From the NCBI GenBank assembly GCA_963966185.1, contig CAWZYM010000301.1, forward strand, positions 1,299,001-1,363,000: a stretch of 64,000 bases of DNA. Direction: 5' to 3'. The DNA comes from Rhabditoides inermis (taxonomy: Eukaryota; Nematoda; Chromadorea; Rhabditida; Rhabditidae). A model generated the notes under the pieces. That model had not been told where the DNA came from and made no database searches. It worked only from the letters and a program-made list of their open reading frames with translations. A program made the translations under genes and the position numbers. This document shows, one piece after another, positions 1 through 8,141 of this stretch (the stretch's first letter is position 1; each line of letters starts with the position of its first letter).

Positions 1-621
1 GACAAATCTACAAACATGCCTACATTTGCCTCATAACTGCCACCTGTACTATATGTATTTCGTATAAAAGGACACATGTCGACAACATGATAAATACAAT
101 TTCGTAAAAATCCCGTGAGAAATTATAGAACTCTTGGAAAGGTCTGCGGAGTGCAAATGCGATTGCGGACAGCAGAAGAATAAATAATAAATATTAGATT
201 TCTCCGCGTGGTAATTGTCTCACGTGTGTAGAATTTATTATTAAATATTTGTGAATTTTAGCTGACGTAAATGTCTCCAACCACGCAACACCTATACGAG
301 ACTGGGCAAAAATAATGCAACAGAATCACAATCACTAATCAATTGTGATGACTGTTCGATGCTTGTCAGCTGACGTCGATGCTTGGCTACACTGAGAATG
401 TGGCGGGTGCGTGGTCTCTTGTTCGGAAGACCGGAAGATCACACGTCAGACAACAGTTCCTAGAGACTAACCAGAATCAGGTACGTGTAAGTATTTCATT
501 TATTCCCTCCGTCACTCTACTTCGTATGCATGCCATTATGTACATACTATGATGTGTACCATTTAATTATGCCAGTGTTTTGTGATGTGTGTTTTATGCG
601 TACAATTTGTCATTCTTTCAG
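1..621. other. upstream region, no coding gene seen; probable untranslated exon ending at 480
   Basis: No convincing open frame. A consensus donor (CAG|gtacgtgtaag) at 480/481 and an acceptor (ctttcag) at 621/622 suggest a 141-nt intron, so an exon probably ends at 480. A TTTTAG acceptor-like site at 256-261 could be its left edge or a trans-splice site. The frame that would connect to the downstream gene contains a TAA a few codons before 480, so this exon would be untranslated. Two bZIP-like TGACGT cores lie at 263-268 and 371-376. Tentative, based on splice signals only. Confidence 0.35.
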
Positions 622-696
622 CTGCAAAAGAACTTCTTCGCTATCGTAATCGACGTGTTCACAGTGCGTCTCATACCGTATCTCACAGGAGAACAG
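622..696 (+). other. candidate 5' untranslated exon of the 1374-1968 gene
   Basis: This 75-nt segment lies between an acceptor ending ctttcag at 621 and a donor CAG|gtgaac at 696/697. It leaves one nucleotide that joins in phase to the next acceptor (ttctcgcag, exon starting 1306). Its frame is open through to the ATG at 1374 but has no Met, and a TAA lies in the preceding exon, so it is most likely 5' UTR. The intron 697-1305 is unusually long compared with the others. An unseen alternative first exon could make it coding. Confidence 0.35.
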
Positions 697-1373
697 GTGA
701 ACGAACATGCACATCATACTCATACAAACACCTGTCCAGTCATTAGTAGCTTCTAGCGCTTTGACAACTGAACAGTGTACTGAGGTAGGAGTTAATGCTC
801 TGTCGCTATCATGAGTAAAAACAAATAAGTGTTTTGTTTGTTTTAATCTCATGTATTGCTAATGTAAAACGCGAAGTTTTCGCGTTTCACATTACTGTCA
901 CCTTCGATAAATCTCATTTTAGCCTAGCGTCGAACATAACTACCTGCCTTGACACTTTCCATGTTGAGTACATGCACATTTGTTTTGCTTTTCCCAGCAC
1001 TTTGTGAACATCGTAATCATGAAACCTGTTCAATACACATTCCCTATTAAACAAACAAGTACACGCATAATAATTGTATGTTTGGGAAAAGTCCACGGCA
1101 CGAAAACAGCCATTTGTATAGTGCAGTACTATGTAGTTCAAGTTTCAAGTTCAAGATAGTTTTGTATACATTACTATACATTTATGTTGTACGCATATAC
1201 CCATATACGCACATTATGCGCAATCACTACAGAACTGGAATCATGTTGTATGTACCTCGTTCTATTACGTTACTTACTGCAATGAATGCTGTCATATTCT
1301 CGCAGGCAAAATTAAACGACTACAATTCTCGCGACAGCTGCAAATAGGAAAAGAAAAGAGACATAGTGGGAAG

Positions 1374-1968
1374 ATGACGGAAAAAAATGCGACTTATCGA
1401 TTACAATTTGTGAAATTGTGGAATTAACAGCATATGAAATCACAATAAGTCTGTCTGATGATGTTTTGGAATAATAATGCATTTCAGGAATTATCTCCTT
1501 CGGACGATGGAAAAGACGATAAAAAGAAGGTTCGATTCGCCCAGTCTTACTCACCACAGATGATTCAAGACGTCTGGAAACGGTGGGATTTTTTTACAAT
1601 TCGATTCCAATATTTCTTTCATATTTCAGATTCTTCTCAATTCTCTCCGTTCAAATGACTGACTCGTTCGAATTGGAACGCAGTAAACAGAGGAACGCGG
1701 CCAATCAGGTACGTTTCACAAAATGTGTTTTGATAAATGAAATATTTTAGAAAACTCTGGCGCCGCATCAAAGCATAGAAATCAAAGAGAGAAAACAGAA
1801 GAAAATACAGGTATGTATGTAAGTACAAAGTAATATTTTTGAAGTATCTCTAATTCTTCTCCGCACTTGATTCGCAAAACATTTTAGGAGAAGCAGTCAG
1901 AAATCGAGAACACGGCGTCTTCAAACGAACCGAAGGAACCAGAGCAGTTGTTGGAAGACCCATTCTAG
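1374..1968 (+). CDS. five-exon gene, small charged protein of unknown function
   Basis: The model joins 1374-1409, 1488-1582, 1630-1708, 1751-1810 and 1888-1968 (TAG) and gives 116 residues. Every junction keeps phase; all introns start GT and end AG, with acceptors atttcag, atttcag, attttag and attttag. The exon holding the ATG probably begins at 1306. I do not recognise the family. The protein is hydrophilic with no signal peptide or membrane segment. Residues 25-29 read KKVRF, which fits the RVxF-type docking motif for protein phosphatase 1 ([KR][KR]VxF); an acidic serine-rich stretch precedes it. Residues about 50-116 are rich in Lys, Glu and Gln and may be helical. A phosphatase-regulator role is only a guess from one short motif. 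ATG 1374 is chosen because upstream exons in the same frame have no Met. No clear AATAAA follows the stop. Confidence 0.6.
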
Positions 1969-2491
1969 CTCCATTCTTCGAATTTTGCCAGCGGCCCCTT
2001 CACAGATTCCATCCCATTGTGATTCTTATAGTGTTCACGTGTTTCGCTATTCTTCATATCTCGCTATTCAGTTCATTTGCTCTACCATGCGCTTTTACTC
2101 TTGTACAGATTTCGGCGCTGTGTGACAATACTCGATACTGTGCGTGTTGCGTTGTGATCGGTTTATCGATCGGCTCATTGATTCAGTAGAATCCGACATG
2201 CTGACAGACTGCGAAATCATTATACTGATGTAAAATTCGGTTTTTTAAAATTTAACCCAGTGACCTTTACTTTCTTATCAGATCACATGGTATGTTTAGA
2301 ACGAGTGACAGGCACGATAAGCGGATTTCTCTTTTATATCGCTATCTGTCCATTATCTTTTCCATTTTTATCAAACGATCAGACATCCGTTTCCGAAAAC
2401 CTCTTTAATGCGAAATGATCGTGAGTTTTGACAGAATTCACTAAATTCAATTCAATACGATATACCATATACCGCGTACGCTTACATAGGC

Positions 2492-2494
<3 letters not shown>
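1969..2494. other. 3' flank and intergenic DNA, no gene seen
   Basis: This is AT-rich sequence after the stop of the preceding gene. It must contain that gene's 3' UTR, but I find no canonical AATAAA and cannot place its end. No open frame with splice support was found on either strand. Confidence 0.5.

Positions 2495-2550
<56 letters not shown>
2495..2550. repeat. (TA)28 microsatellite
   Basis: A perfect TA dinucleotide run of about 56 nt, followed by a short A run. The two overlapping - strand frames here that would encode long Ile-Tyr stretches are artefacts of this repeat. Copy number is likely to vary between individuals. Confidence 0.97.
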
Positions 2551-2555
<5 letters not shown>

Positions 2556-2690
2556 ACAACTACACAAACACCCAGCAAAAAGTACATAGATACGACTGTG
2601 TGTGTGAGTGCACAACGATTCGATTTGCCTCGCATAAGTATGAAACGCACAGAGAGTGGGGAGAGAAACGAGATCATGGCACACGGAGGA

Positions 2691-2707
2691 CCACGTGGGC
2701 CACGTGG
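2691..2707. promoter_or_regulatory. two tandem CACGTG (E-box/G-box) sites
   Basis: Two CACGTG palindromes (2692-2697 and 2701-2706) lie 9 bp apart, together forming CCACGTGG-GC-CACGTGG. CACGTG is the known core for bHLH-zipper factors. The pair lies downstream of both neighbouring genes (about 720 bp past the first gene's stop, about 120 bp past the saposin gene's stop on its strand), so a promoter role for either is not obvious. Chance occurrence cannot be excluded. Confidence 0.35.
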
Positions 2708-2802
2708 CACATGCGGCTCACATTTCTGACTGTACTGTATATGATAGTGTGGGAGTCAACAAAGTGAAACCATTGTGCATTAGTGATGCGTGGATGGATA
2801 CA

Positions 2803-2808
2803 TTTATT
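2803..2808 (-). terminator. AATAAA polyadenylation signal of the saposin-like gene
   Basis: On the - strand the canonical AATAAA lies about 20 nt after the TAG stop at 2828-2830. This gives a very short 3' UTR, as is common in nematodes, and supports the end of the gene model. Confidence 0.75.
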
Positions 2809-2827
2809 GAGTGACATCTTCCATTGT

Positions 2828-3579
2828 CTAGCAGATGTGGATATGAGCGCAGACCCTGCTGGGAATGATCCTCTTATCCTCGGCCTTGATCCACTTGGCC
2901 AACTCGTTCACACCAAAGTCCAGCACCTGCAAGTATTGATTGAATACGGATCGACTATCGATTGGTTCACCTTGGTGCACACCCACGGTCCGAACGGGAT
3001 CTCGGCCAGCTCAGCAGCGCAAGCGTCCTATGTTTTATTTAAAAGTGAAAGTAATATGGCTCATACAGTCACTATTAATTACATTTATGATTTGTGTAAG
3101 AGAGACATGTGTATGGTTGGTACCTTGATGGCAGCCTCGAGTGCGATCTTCCCGATGTCGTCAGCGTAGGGCACGGCCTTCTTGACTATCTCGAACAGCC
3201 TCTCACACACATGGCACTCGGTCGCCCCGCCGTCCAGAGGAGACTCAAATGAAGACGTTACTACTTGTGAGAGGCTAATGCTTCTCTAACATCATTGCGA
3301 ATAAGTAAGCAGACAATGTCCGAAAGGCGTCACTCTGCACTTAGTGATGACAGGAGGCAAGAAGGAAACTCATGATCCCACAATATTACTTTATTACTGA
3401 TCTCGAATACACGCCCGGAGAGAATATGTAGTGACACATCAGTGCGGACAATTTTATCATAACATTTTCGCTCAATTCACACGAGCTAATGCAAATTTTC
3501 AATGTCTCACTCTTCTCACCGTCTGAGGAGCAGCGGCAGCGATGGCGACAACAGAGACGAGAGCGAGGAAAAACTTCAT
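2828..3579 (-). CDS. secreted saposin-like (SapB domain) protein
   Basis: The exons, in transcript order, are 3579-3520, 3243-3124, 3027-2971 and 2926-2828. All joins are phase 0 and give 111 residues ending TAG. Residues 1-20 form a clear signal peptide (MKFF start, hydrophobic Ala/Val core). The rest is one SapB domain with six cysteines at 30, 33, 63, 77, 105 and 111: CxxC, then C-x13-C, then C-x5-C as the last residue. This is the saposin/NK-lysin/amoebapore arrangement, known to form three disulfides (1-6, 2-5, 3-4) around a helical bundle. Family members bind or permeabilise membranes; the C. elegans spp proteins are gut antimicrobial or digestive effectors. By analogy this is probably a secreted intestinal protein; that is inference. 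The acceptor before exon 2 (tttgag) is unusual, the others are tatag and ttgcag. Introns are 276, 96 and 44 nt. A TATA-like box and a polyadenylation signal flank the gene. Confidence 0.88.
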
Positions 3580-3621
3580 GCTGATGTCATACAACGCTTG
3601 GCTCCCACTTCAACCCACTCC

Positions 3622-3629
3622 TACTTATA
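3622..3629 (-). promoter_or_regulatory. TATA-like box of the saposin-like gene
   Basis: TATAAGTA on the - strand lies about 43-50 bp before the ATG at 3579, at the distance expected for a short 5' UTR. An AGATAA (GATA-factor site) on the same strand at 3669-3674 lies just upstream; GATA factors such as ELT-2 are known to drive nematode intestinal genes. Confidence 0.55.
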
Positions 3630-3752
3630 CTCCACCCAAGAATACTGCGCCTGGTTTCTTTAATCCAGTTATCTCTGCTTGAGAATTTATTCGCTATCTA
3701 TGTTTTTTTCTGGTAGCAAAGCGTTATTCCACGACGAAATCCAAGCCACGTT

Positions 3753-3780
3753 TGCGTCAACAGATAAGAATGCGTCAACA
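3753..3780. promoter_or_regulatory. duplicated TGCGTCAACA flanking a GATA site, upstream of the saposin-like gene
   Basis: The 10-mer TGCGTCAACA occurs twice (3753-3762 and 3771-3780). An AGATAA lies between the copies (3762-3767). On the - strand the 10-mers contain TTGACGCA, a bZIP-like site. The cluster lies about 175-200 bp upstream of the start codon of the saposin-like gene, so a role as proximal enhancer is plausible. The function is inferred from position and motif only. Confidence 0.4.
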
Positions 3781-4722
3781 AACATCGAAAGATCTGCGAA
3801 ACAGTATTCAATGTAATGTATTGCATGAAAACGGTGTTCGTTATACTCGGTGGATCGGGGAATCGATCTTTCTTTTCGGAGCTTGTCCGTGTCCAGGTGA
3901 TAAATAGGTATGAGTCTGCTGCGTAGGTAACCCGCAGGGTTCGTCAGCCACGTGCGAAAAAAGGCGAGAGATGTCGTTGGAAAATCGAGAATCTGTTGAA
4001 TCGGTCACTTCCTTTACCTTTTCTTTATGAAATCAAAGAAGTAGAAGCAACATCAGACAATAAAGGAAAATTTTCTGTAATAAGGCCGTTCTTTTGATCT
4101 ATGGGGCACGTATAAGCTGGTCACACATTTTGTTCCGAGTTACTTGTTAACTTGTTGATATTTTAAGAGTACCCTGAATACCAGAACCTCTCGAATACCA
4201 GAAGAGAATGTAATAAGTCGTCAAAGGACTGACAGGGAATGGGTTCCAAGCCAGCCAAATAGTAGACATGTACAAACAGGTAGAAAGGTCTGGTTAATGA
4301 TGCAACCAGGTTCATTATGAAGGTTGATCTATTATGTTTTATCACATTGAAACAAAATACACTATGCGTTGTGTAAATCATCTGCCCTTCTGCTGCGTTG
4401 CACATCCCGCTATGTATTTATGCTCCCTCTGTTTGGGGACGGGGTAAATCTCTCATCTCACTATAGTGGGTCCCCCATTTTCGCGGTAGGCAAGTCGTAA
4501 AAACGGAATACGAGACGAACCACGGAACCAGACACATACCTATGCTAATTTAAATTGTCTAAATCGTTTTATACTCATTTCTCTGTCGCGCGTAGCAACG
4601 AGATCGGTCGCGCTCATCTGATTTTGAAATGACGGGTATTGAAAAGCGAAACGTATCGAATAAAACACATTTATAGGAATAAGAGAGAACATTTCAACAT
4701 TAATATGAAACATCTAAAACAA
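3781..4722. other. intergenic DNA, no gene seen
   Basis: I see no spliced or unspliced coding region with support here. The 80-residue - strand frame at 4163-4405 has no recognisable motif. Part of the right side (about 4462-4722) is probably the 3' flank of the transposon whose transposase begins at 4723. Confidence 0.5.
4462..4490. repeat. possible terminal repeat of the transposase-bearing element
   Basis: The sequence TATAGTGGGTCCCCC begins here, about 230-260 bp beyond the 3' end of the transposase frame, where a terminal inverted repeat starting after a TA dinucleotide would be expected. No matching inverted copy is visible on the other side, where the satellite begins. The call rests on position and the leading TA alone. 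Confidence 0.2.
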
Positions 4723-5525
4723 TCAATCATCGGAATCAGAGCTGTCGGAGGGTGTGTCAACACTGCGTGGGAAGGTGTCGTCCGACGAAGCGTTCGTATT
4801 CGGAATCACGACGTTCTGCAGCACCTGAAGACTCACTCCTTCCTTTTGCGCATCCTCCAACTCTAGGTCCTTGATGTGGCGGAATGTGTTCTTGATCTTC
4901 TCCGGGTCGTAGTTGGTGAAGATATCCCGCATCCTCCGCACCACGACATCGAGTTTCTCAGTGGTGTTTCCGAGTGTGCGCAGGTGGTGTTTCACCACAC
5001 CGCAGCAGTGCTCGATCGGGTTGTACTTGCAGTGGTAGGGGGGCAACCGAAGCAGATTGATGTTGTGCTTGGCTGCGATCCCCTCCACCGCCTTCTCATT
5101 GAAGTCCTGCCTGCGCATGCCAACGAAACGCTGCAACTTGGCGTAAGGCGCGTCCTTTTTCTCCTTTGGATCACACGCTACTTTATTCTTCCGGAGAAAC
5201 TCGTGGATGACAGCCTTTTTATTTGCCTTAGTGGGAGCCTTAACGAGAACGCGCCCGTGGTAGGGCGCATTATCAATGACGAGAACGACAGGGCGATTTC
5301 CGGCAGCTGCCTACAATCGCATATCTGATCTACCGTAATACTTTACTGATTAACCTTGATCTTGGGTGCGTTTTTCTCGAGCCATTGTTCGTACACCGCT
5401 GCGTTCATGCAGCGGTGATAGTCTCCGTCCTCAGAAGTGGTGGAAGTTCCGATCACATGAAGACAGTCGTGCAGAAACCCATCCTCCGCCACGGCATGCA
5501 CAACAATTGCGCGACGTCCCTTCAT
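4723..5525 (-). pseudogene. truncated Tc1/mariner (IS630-type) DDE transposase
   Basis: Two - strand blocks, 5525-5355 and 5310-4723, join in phase across a 44-nt intron-like gap (gttaat to tgtag) and give 252 residues. The DDE core is recognisable: a GDYH segment at 34-37, VIDNAPYH with the second catalytic Asp at 70, and LPPYHCKYNPIEH with the catalytic Glu at 157. The C-terminus is rich in Ser and Asp. Members of this family cut and paste DNA at TA sites. Here the DNA-binding helix-turn-helix part and the first catalytic Asp are missing. Upstream of the Met at 5525 the same frame meets TGA after four codons, and by about 5612 satellite DNA begins. The stronger donor-like gtaaagta (5341-5348) would not keep phase, so the intron could be decayed. 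The 86-residue gap between Asp and Glu is far longer than the 34 of classic Tc1. Most likely a dead relic. Confidence 0.8.
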
Positions 5526-5611
5526 AGACGTGTTTCACTGCTATAATATTGAAATGAGCCTACATACTTTACTATTTGCGGGAGTCGGACCGGCGGAGCC
5601 ATACTTGCCAT
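5526..5611. other. remnant between transposase and satellite
   Basis: This 86-bp stretch probably derives from the transposon's 5' side. On the - strand it has an open run just upstream of a gtaaagta donor-like site and an attatag acceptor-like site, but the join meets an in-frame TGA. No terminal repeat is seen. Confidence 0.35.
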
Positions 5612-7674
5612 ACTTTCACAACGATGTTAAGTGGTTTAGAACTTCTCACAAAGATGTTCAGGAAGTTAGAACTTGGTCCTAGAACAGTTTAGAACTTTTC
5701 ACAACGATGTTTAGGGGTTTAGAACTTTTCACAAAGATGTTCAGGAGTTTAGAACTTTTCCGTAAAACAGTTTAAAACTTTTCACAAAGATGTTTAGGGG
5801 TTTAGAACTTCTCACGAAGATGTTCAGGAGTTTAGAACTTTTCCGTAAAACAGTTTAAAACTTTTCACAAAGATGTTTAGGGGTTTAGAACTTCTCACAA
5901 AGATGTTCAGGAGTTTAGAACTTTTTCCTAGAACAGTTTAGAACTTTTCACAACGTTGTTTAGGGGTTTAGAACTTTTCACAAAGATGTTCAGGAGTTTA
6001 GAACTTTTCCGTAAAACAGTTCAGAACTTTTCACAAAGATGTTTAGGGGTTTAGAACTTCTCACGAAGATAATCAGGAGTTTAGAACTTTTTCTTAGAAC
6101 AGTTTAGAATTTTTCACAGAGATGTTTAGGGGTTTAGAACTTCTCACGAAGATGTTCAGGAGTTTAGAACTTTTCTGTAAAACAGTTAAAACTTTTCACA
6201 AAGATGTTTAGGGGTTTAGAACTTTGCCGTAAAACAGTTTAGAACTTTTCACAACGATGTTTAGTGGTTTAGAACTTCTCACAAAGATGTTCAGGAGTTT
6301 AGAACTTTTTCCTAGAACAGTTTAAAACTTTTCACAAAGATGTTTAGGGGTTTAGAACTTCTCACGAAGATGTTCAGGAGTTTAGAACTTTGCCGTAAAA
6401 CAGTTTAGAACTTTTCACAAAGATGTTTAGGGGTTTAGAACTTCTCACGAAGATGTTCAGGAGTTCAGAACTTTTCCGTGAAACAGTTTAAAACTTTTCA
6501 CGAAGATGTTTAGGAGTTTAGAACTTTTCACGAAGATGTTCAGGAGTTTAGAACTTTTTTTCTAAAACAGTTTAAAACTTTTCACAACGATGTTTAGTGG
6601 TTTAGAACTTTTCACAAAGATGTTCAGGATTTCAGAACTTTTTCCTAGAACAGTTTAGAACTTTTCACAAAGATGTTTAGGGGTTTAGAACTTCTCACGA
6701 AGATGTTCAGGACTTAAGAACTTTTCCGTAAAACAATTTGAAACTTTTCACAAAAATGTTTAGGGGTTTAGAACTTCTCACAAAGATGTTCAGGAGTTTA
6801 GAACTTTTTTCCTAGAAGAGTTTAGAACTTTTCACAACGATGTTTAGGGGTTTAGAACTTTTCACAAAGATGTTCAGGAGTTTAGAACTTTTCCGTAAAA
6901 CAGTTCAAAACTTCTCACAAAGATGTTTAGGGGTTTAGAACTTCTCACGAAGATGTTCAGGAGTTTAGAACTTTTCCGTAAAACAGTTTAAAACTTTTCA
7001 CAAAGATGTTTACGGGTTTAGAACTTCTCACGAAGATGTTCAGGCGTTTAGAACTTTTTCCTAGAACAGTTAAGAATTTTTCACAACGATGTTCAGTGGT
7101 TTAGAACTTCTCACAAAGATGTTCAGGAGTTTAGAACTTTTTCCTAGAACAGTTTAGAACTTTTCACAAAATTGTTTAGGGGTTTAGAACTTCTCACGAA
7201 GATGTTCAGAAGTTCAGAACTTTTCCGTTAAACAGTTTAGAACTTTTCACAAAGATGTTTAGAAGTTCAGAACTTCTCACGAAGATGTTCAGGAGTTTGA
7301 AACTTTTTCGTAAAACAGTTTTGAACTTTTCACAAAGATGTTTAGGGGTTTAGAACTTCTCACGAAGATGTTCAGGAGTTTAGAACTTTTCCTAGAACAG
7401 TTAAGAACTTTTCACAACGATGTTTAGGGGTTTAGAACTTTTCACAAAGATGTTCAGGAGTTTGAAACTTTTTCGTAAAACAGTTTTGAACTTTTCACAA
7501 AGATGTTTAGGGGTTTAGAACTTCTCACGAAGATAATCAGGAGTTTAGAACTTTTTCTTAGAACAGTTTAGAATTTTTCACAGAGATGTTTAGGGGTTTA
7601 GAACTTCTCACGAAGATGTTCAGGAGTTTAGAACTTTTCTGTAAAACAGTTAAAACTTTTCACAAAGATGTTTA
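5612..7674 (+). repeat. 83-bp trimeric satellite array, left segment
   Basis: Head-to-tail tandem repeat. Each trimer has monomer A (30 bp: gtttagaactttt, then cacaaagatgttt, then aggg), monomer B (30 bp: gtttagaacttct, then cacgaagatgttc, then agga) and monomer C (23-24 bp: gtttagaactttt, then ccgtaaaaca or a variant). The trimer is about 35% GC. C variants end tcctagaaca, tcctagaaga, ttctaaaaca, gccgtaaaaca or ccgtgaaaca. The first monomer at 5612 is slightly divergent, as is usual at array edges. No frame is open for long because tttag recurs. The segment 6220-7674 resembles 8682-10054. Confidence 0.97.
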
Positions 7675-7745
7675 TAGTCGGTTTGGATCCTATATGCCAT
7701 CCGTGACATTTCACATGTTGTGCAGTTTTGTGCAACACAACATGT
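7675..7745 (+). repeat. left 71-bp terminal inverted repeat
   Basis: Pairs with 8071-8141 with three mismatches. Its inner end holds a hairpin: ACATGTTGTGCA (7713-7724) opposite TGCAACACAACATGT (7731-7745). Confidence 0.93.
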
Positions 7746-7773
7746 TTGTCAACAAATATCCAAAACGCGTCCA

Positions 7774-7850
7774 TGAGTAGAAATCGAACCCATGAGCAGC
7801 ACGCAGCGATTGCGCACTGACGGCGCGCTCTACCACTGCGCCATAGAGGC
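7774..7850 (-). pseudogene. tRNA-derived sequence, left arm
   Basis: Reading leftward, it has a perfect RNA polymerase III A box TGGCGCAGTGG (7843-7833) and a B box GGTTCGATTTC (7790-7780, one change from consensus). A TTTT run follows at 7765-7762. An anticodon-like stem CAGTG/CGCTG is visible. The acceptor ends do not pair and the T stem is poor, so it is not a working tRNA. Isotype is not assignable. Confidence 0.7.
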
Positions 7851-7966
7851 AGTTGTTAATAGATCGAAGATAGAGCACATCTAGCTCCACTGGCCACTTG
7901 AGTGTACTATGATGAGAGTTAACGAGCAAACATATCTGGGAGATTCAATGACCTCTTTTAGTGTAA
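7851..7966. other. central spacer of the foldback element
   Basis: This 116-bp non-symmetric centre lies between the two tRNA-like arms. I see no open frame or known motif in it. Confidence 0.6.
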
Positions 7967-8042
7967 GCCTAAATGGCGCAGTGGTAGAGCGCGCCGCCAG
8001 CGCGCGATTGTTGCGATCTGCCCATGGGTTCGATTCCTTCTC
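7967..8042 (+). pseudogene. tRNA-derived sequence, right arm
   Basis: Reading rightward, it has a perfect A box TGGCGCAGTGG (7974-7984) and a perfect B box GGTTCGATTCC (8027-8037). A TTTT run at 8051-8054 could end an RNA polymerase III transcript of about 85-90 nt. The 7-nt acceptor GCCTAAA has no 3' partner and only three T-stem pairs hold, so a functional tRNA is unlikely. It is clearly homologous to the left arm. Confidence 0.72.
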
Positions 8043-8070
8043 ACAAAGTGTTTTGGATCTTTGAAGATAT

Positions 8071-8141
8071 ACATGTTGTGTTGCACGAAATTGCACAACA
8101 TGTGAAATGTCACGGATGGCATATAGGATCCAATCCGACTA
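8071..8141 (-). repeat. right 71-bp terminal inverted repeat
   Basis: Inverted copy of 7675-7745. It holds the same internal hairpin (8071-8085 opposite 8092-8103). The changes fall mainly in the hairpin loop. Confidence 0.93.

Larger units (their letters stand above)
7675..8141. mobile_element. 467-bp foldback (MITE-like) element with twin tRNA-derived arms
   Basis: A non-satellite insertion begins TAGTCGG and ends CCGACTA. It is flanked by TA (7673-7674 and 8142-8143), and paralogous satellite near 10053 has the same flanks with a single TA, which gives a 2-bp target duplication. The terminal inverted repeats are 71 bp with three mismatches. Symmetry continues inward to about 176 bp per arm (7675-7850 and 7967-8141), each arm holding a tRNA-like sequence; a 116-bp centre is not symmetric. 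There is no transposase. TA duplication with terminal repeats points to mobilisation by a Tc1/mariner-type enzyme (inference). It could equally be described as two tRNA-derived SINE-like units fused head to head. Confidence 0.85.

Noticed and set aside
261..312. Short upstream frame starting ATGTCTCC
   Set aside because: It ends after 13 codons and has no splice path to the downstream gene in frame.
610..1141. - strand frames of 75-80 residues
   Set aside because: No recognisable motif or splice support; they overlap the likely untranslated exon and long first intron of the + strand gene.
2290..2305. Short satellite-like match (atgtttagaac) in the left flank
   Set aside because: Only about 11 bases match with no further similarity on either side; expected by chance in AT-rich DNA.
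2379..2710. Two - strand frames with long Ile-Tyr repeats
   Set aside because: They are translations of the (TA)28 microsatellite and its flanks.
2783..3169. 128-residue + strand open frame
   Set aside because: It is antisense to exons 2-4 of the saposin-like gene, whose signal peptide, cysteine pattern and splice sites are convincing on the - strand.
4163..4405. 80-residue - strand open frame
   Set aside because: No motif, no splice context and no neighbour support; compatible with chance.
4876..5328. 150-residue + strand open frame
   Set aside because: It is antisense to the transposase DDE domain; no motif in this frame.
7774..8042. Functional tRNA genes
   Set aside because: Promoter boxes are good, but acceptor stems do not pair, T stems are degraded and the anticodon loop has an abnormal length in both.
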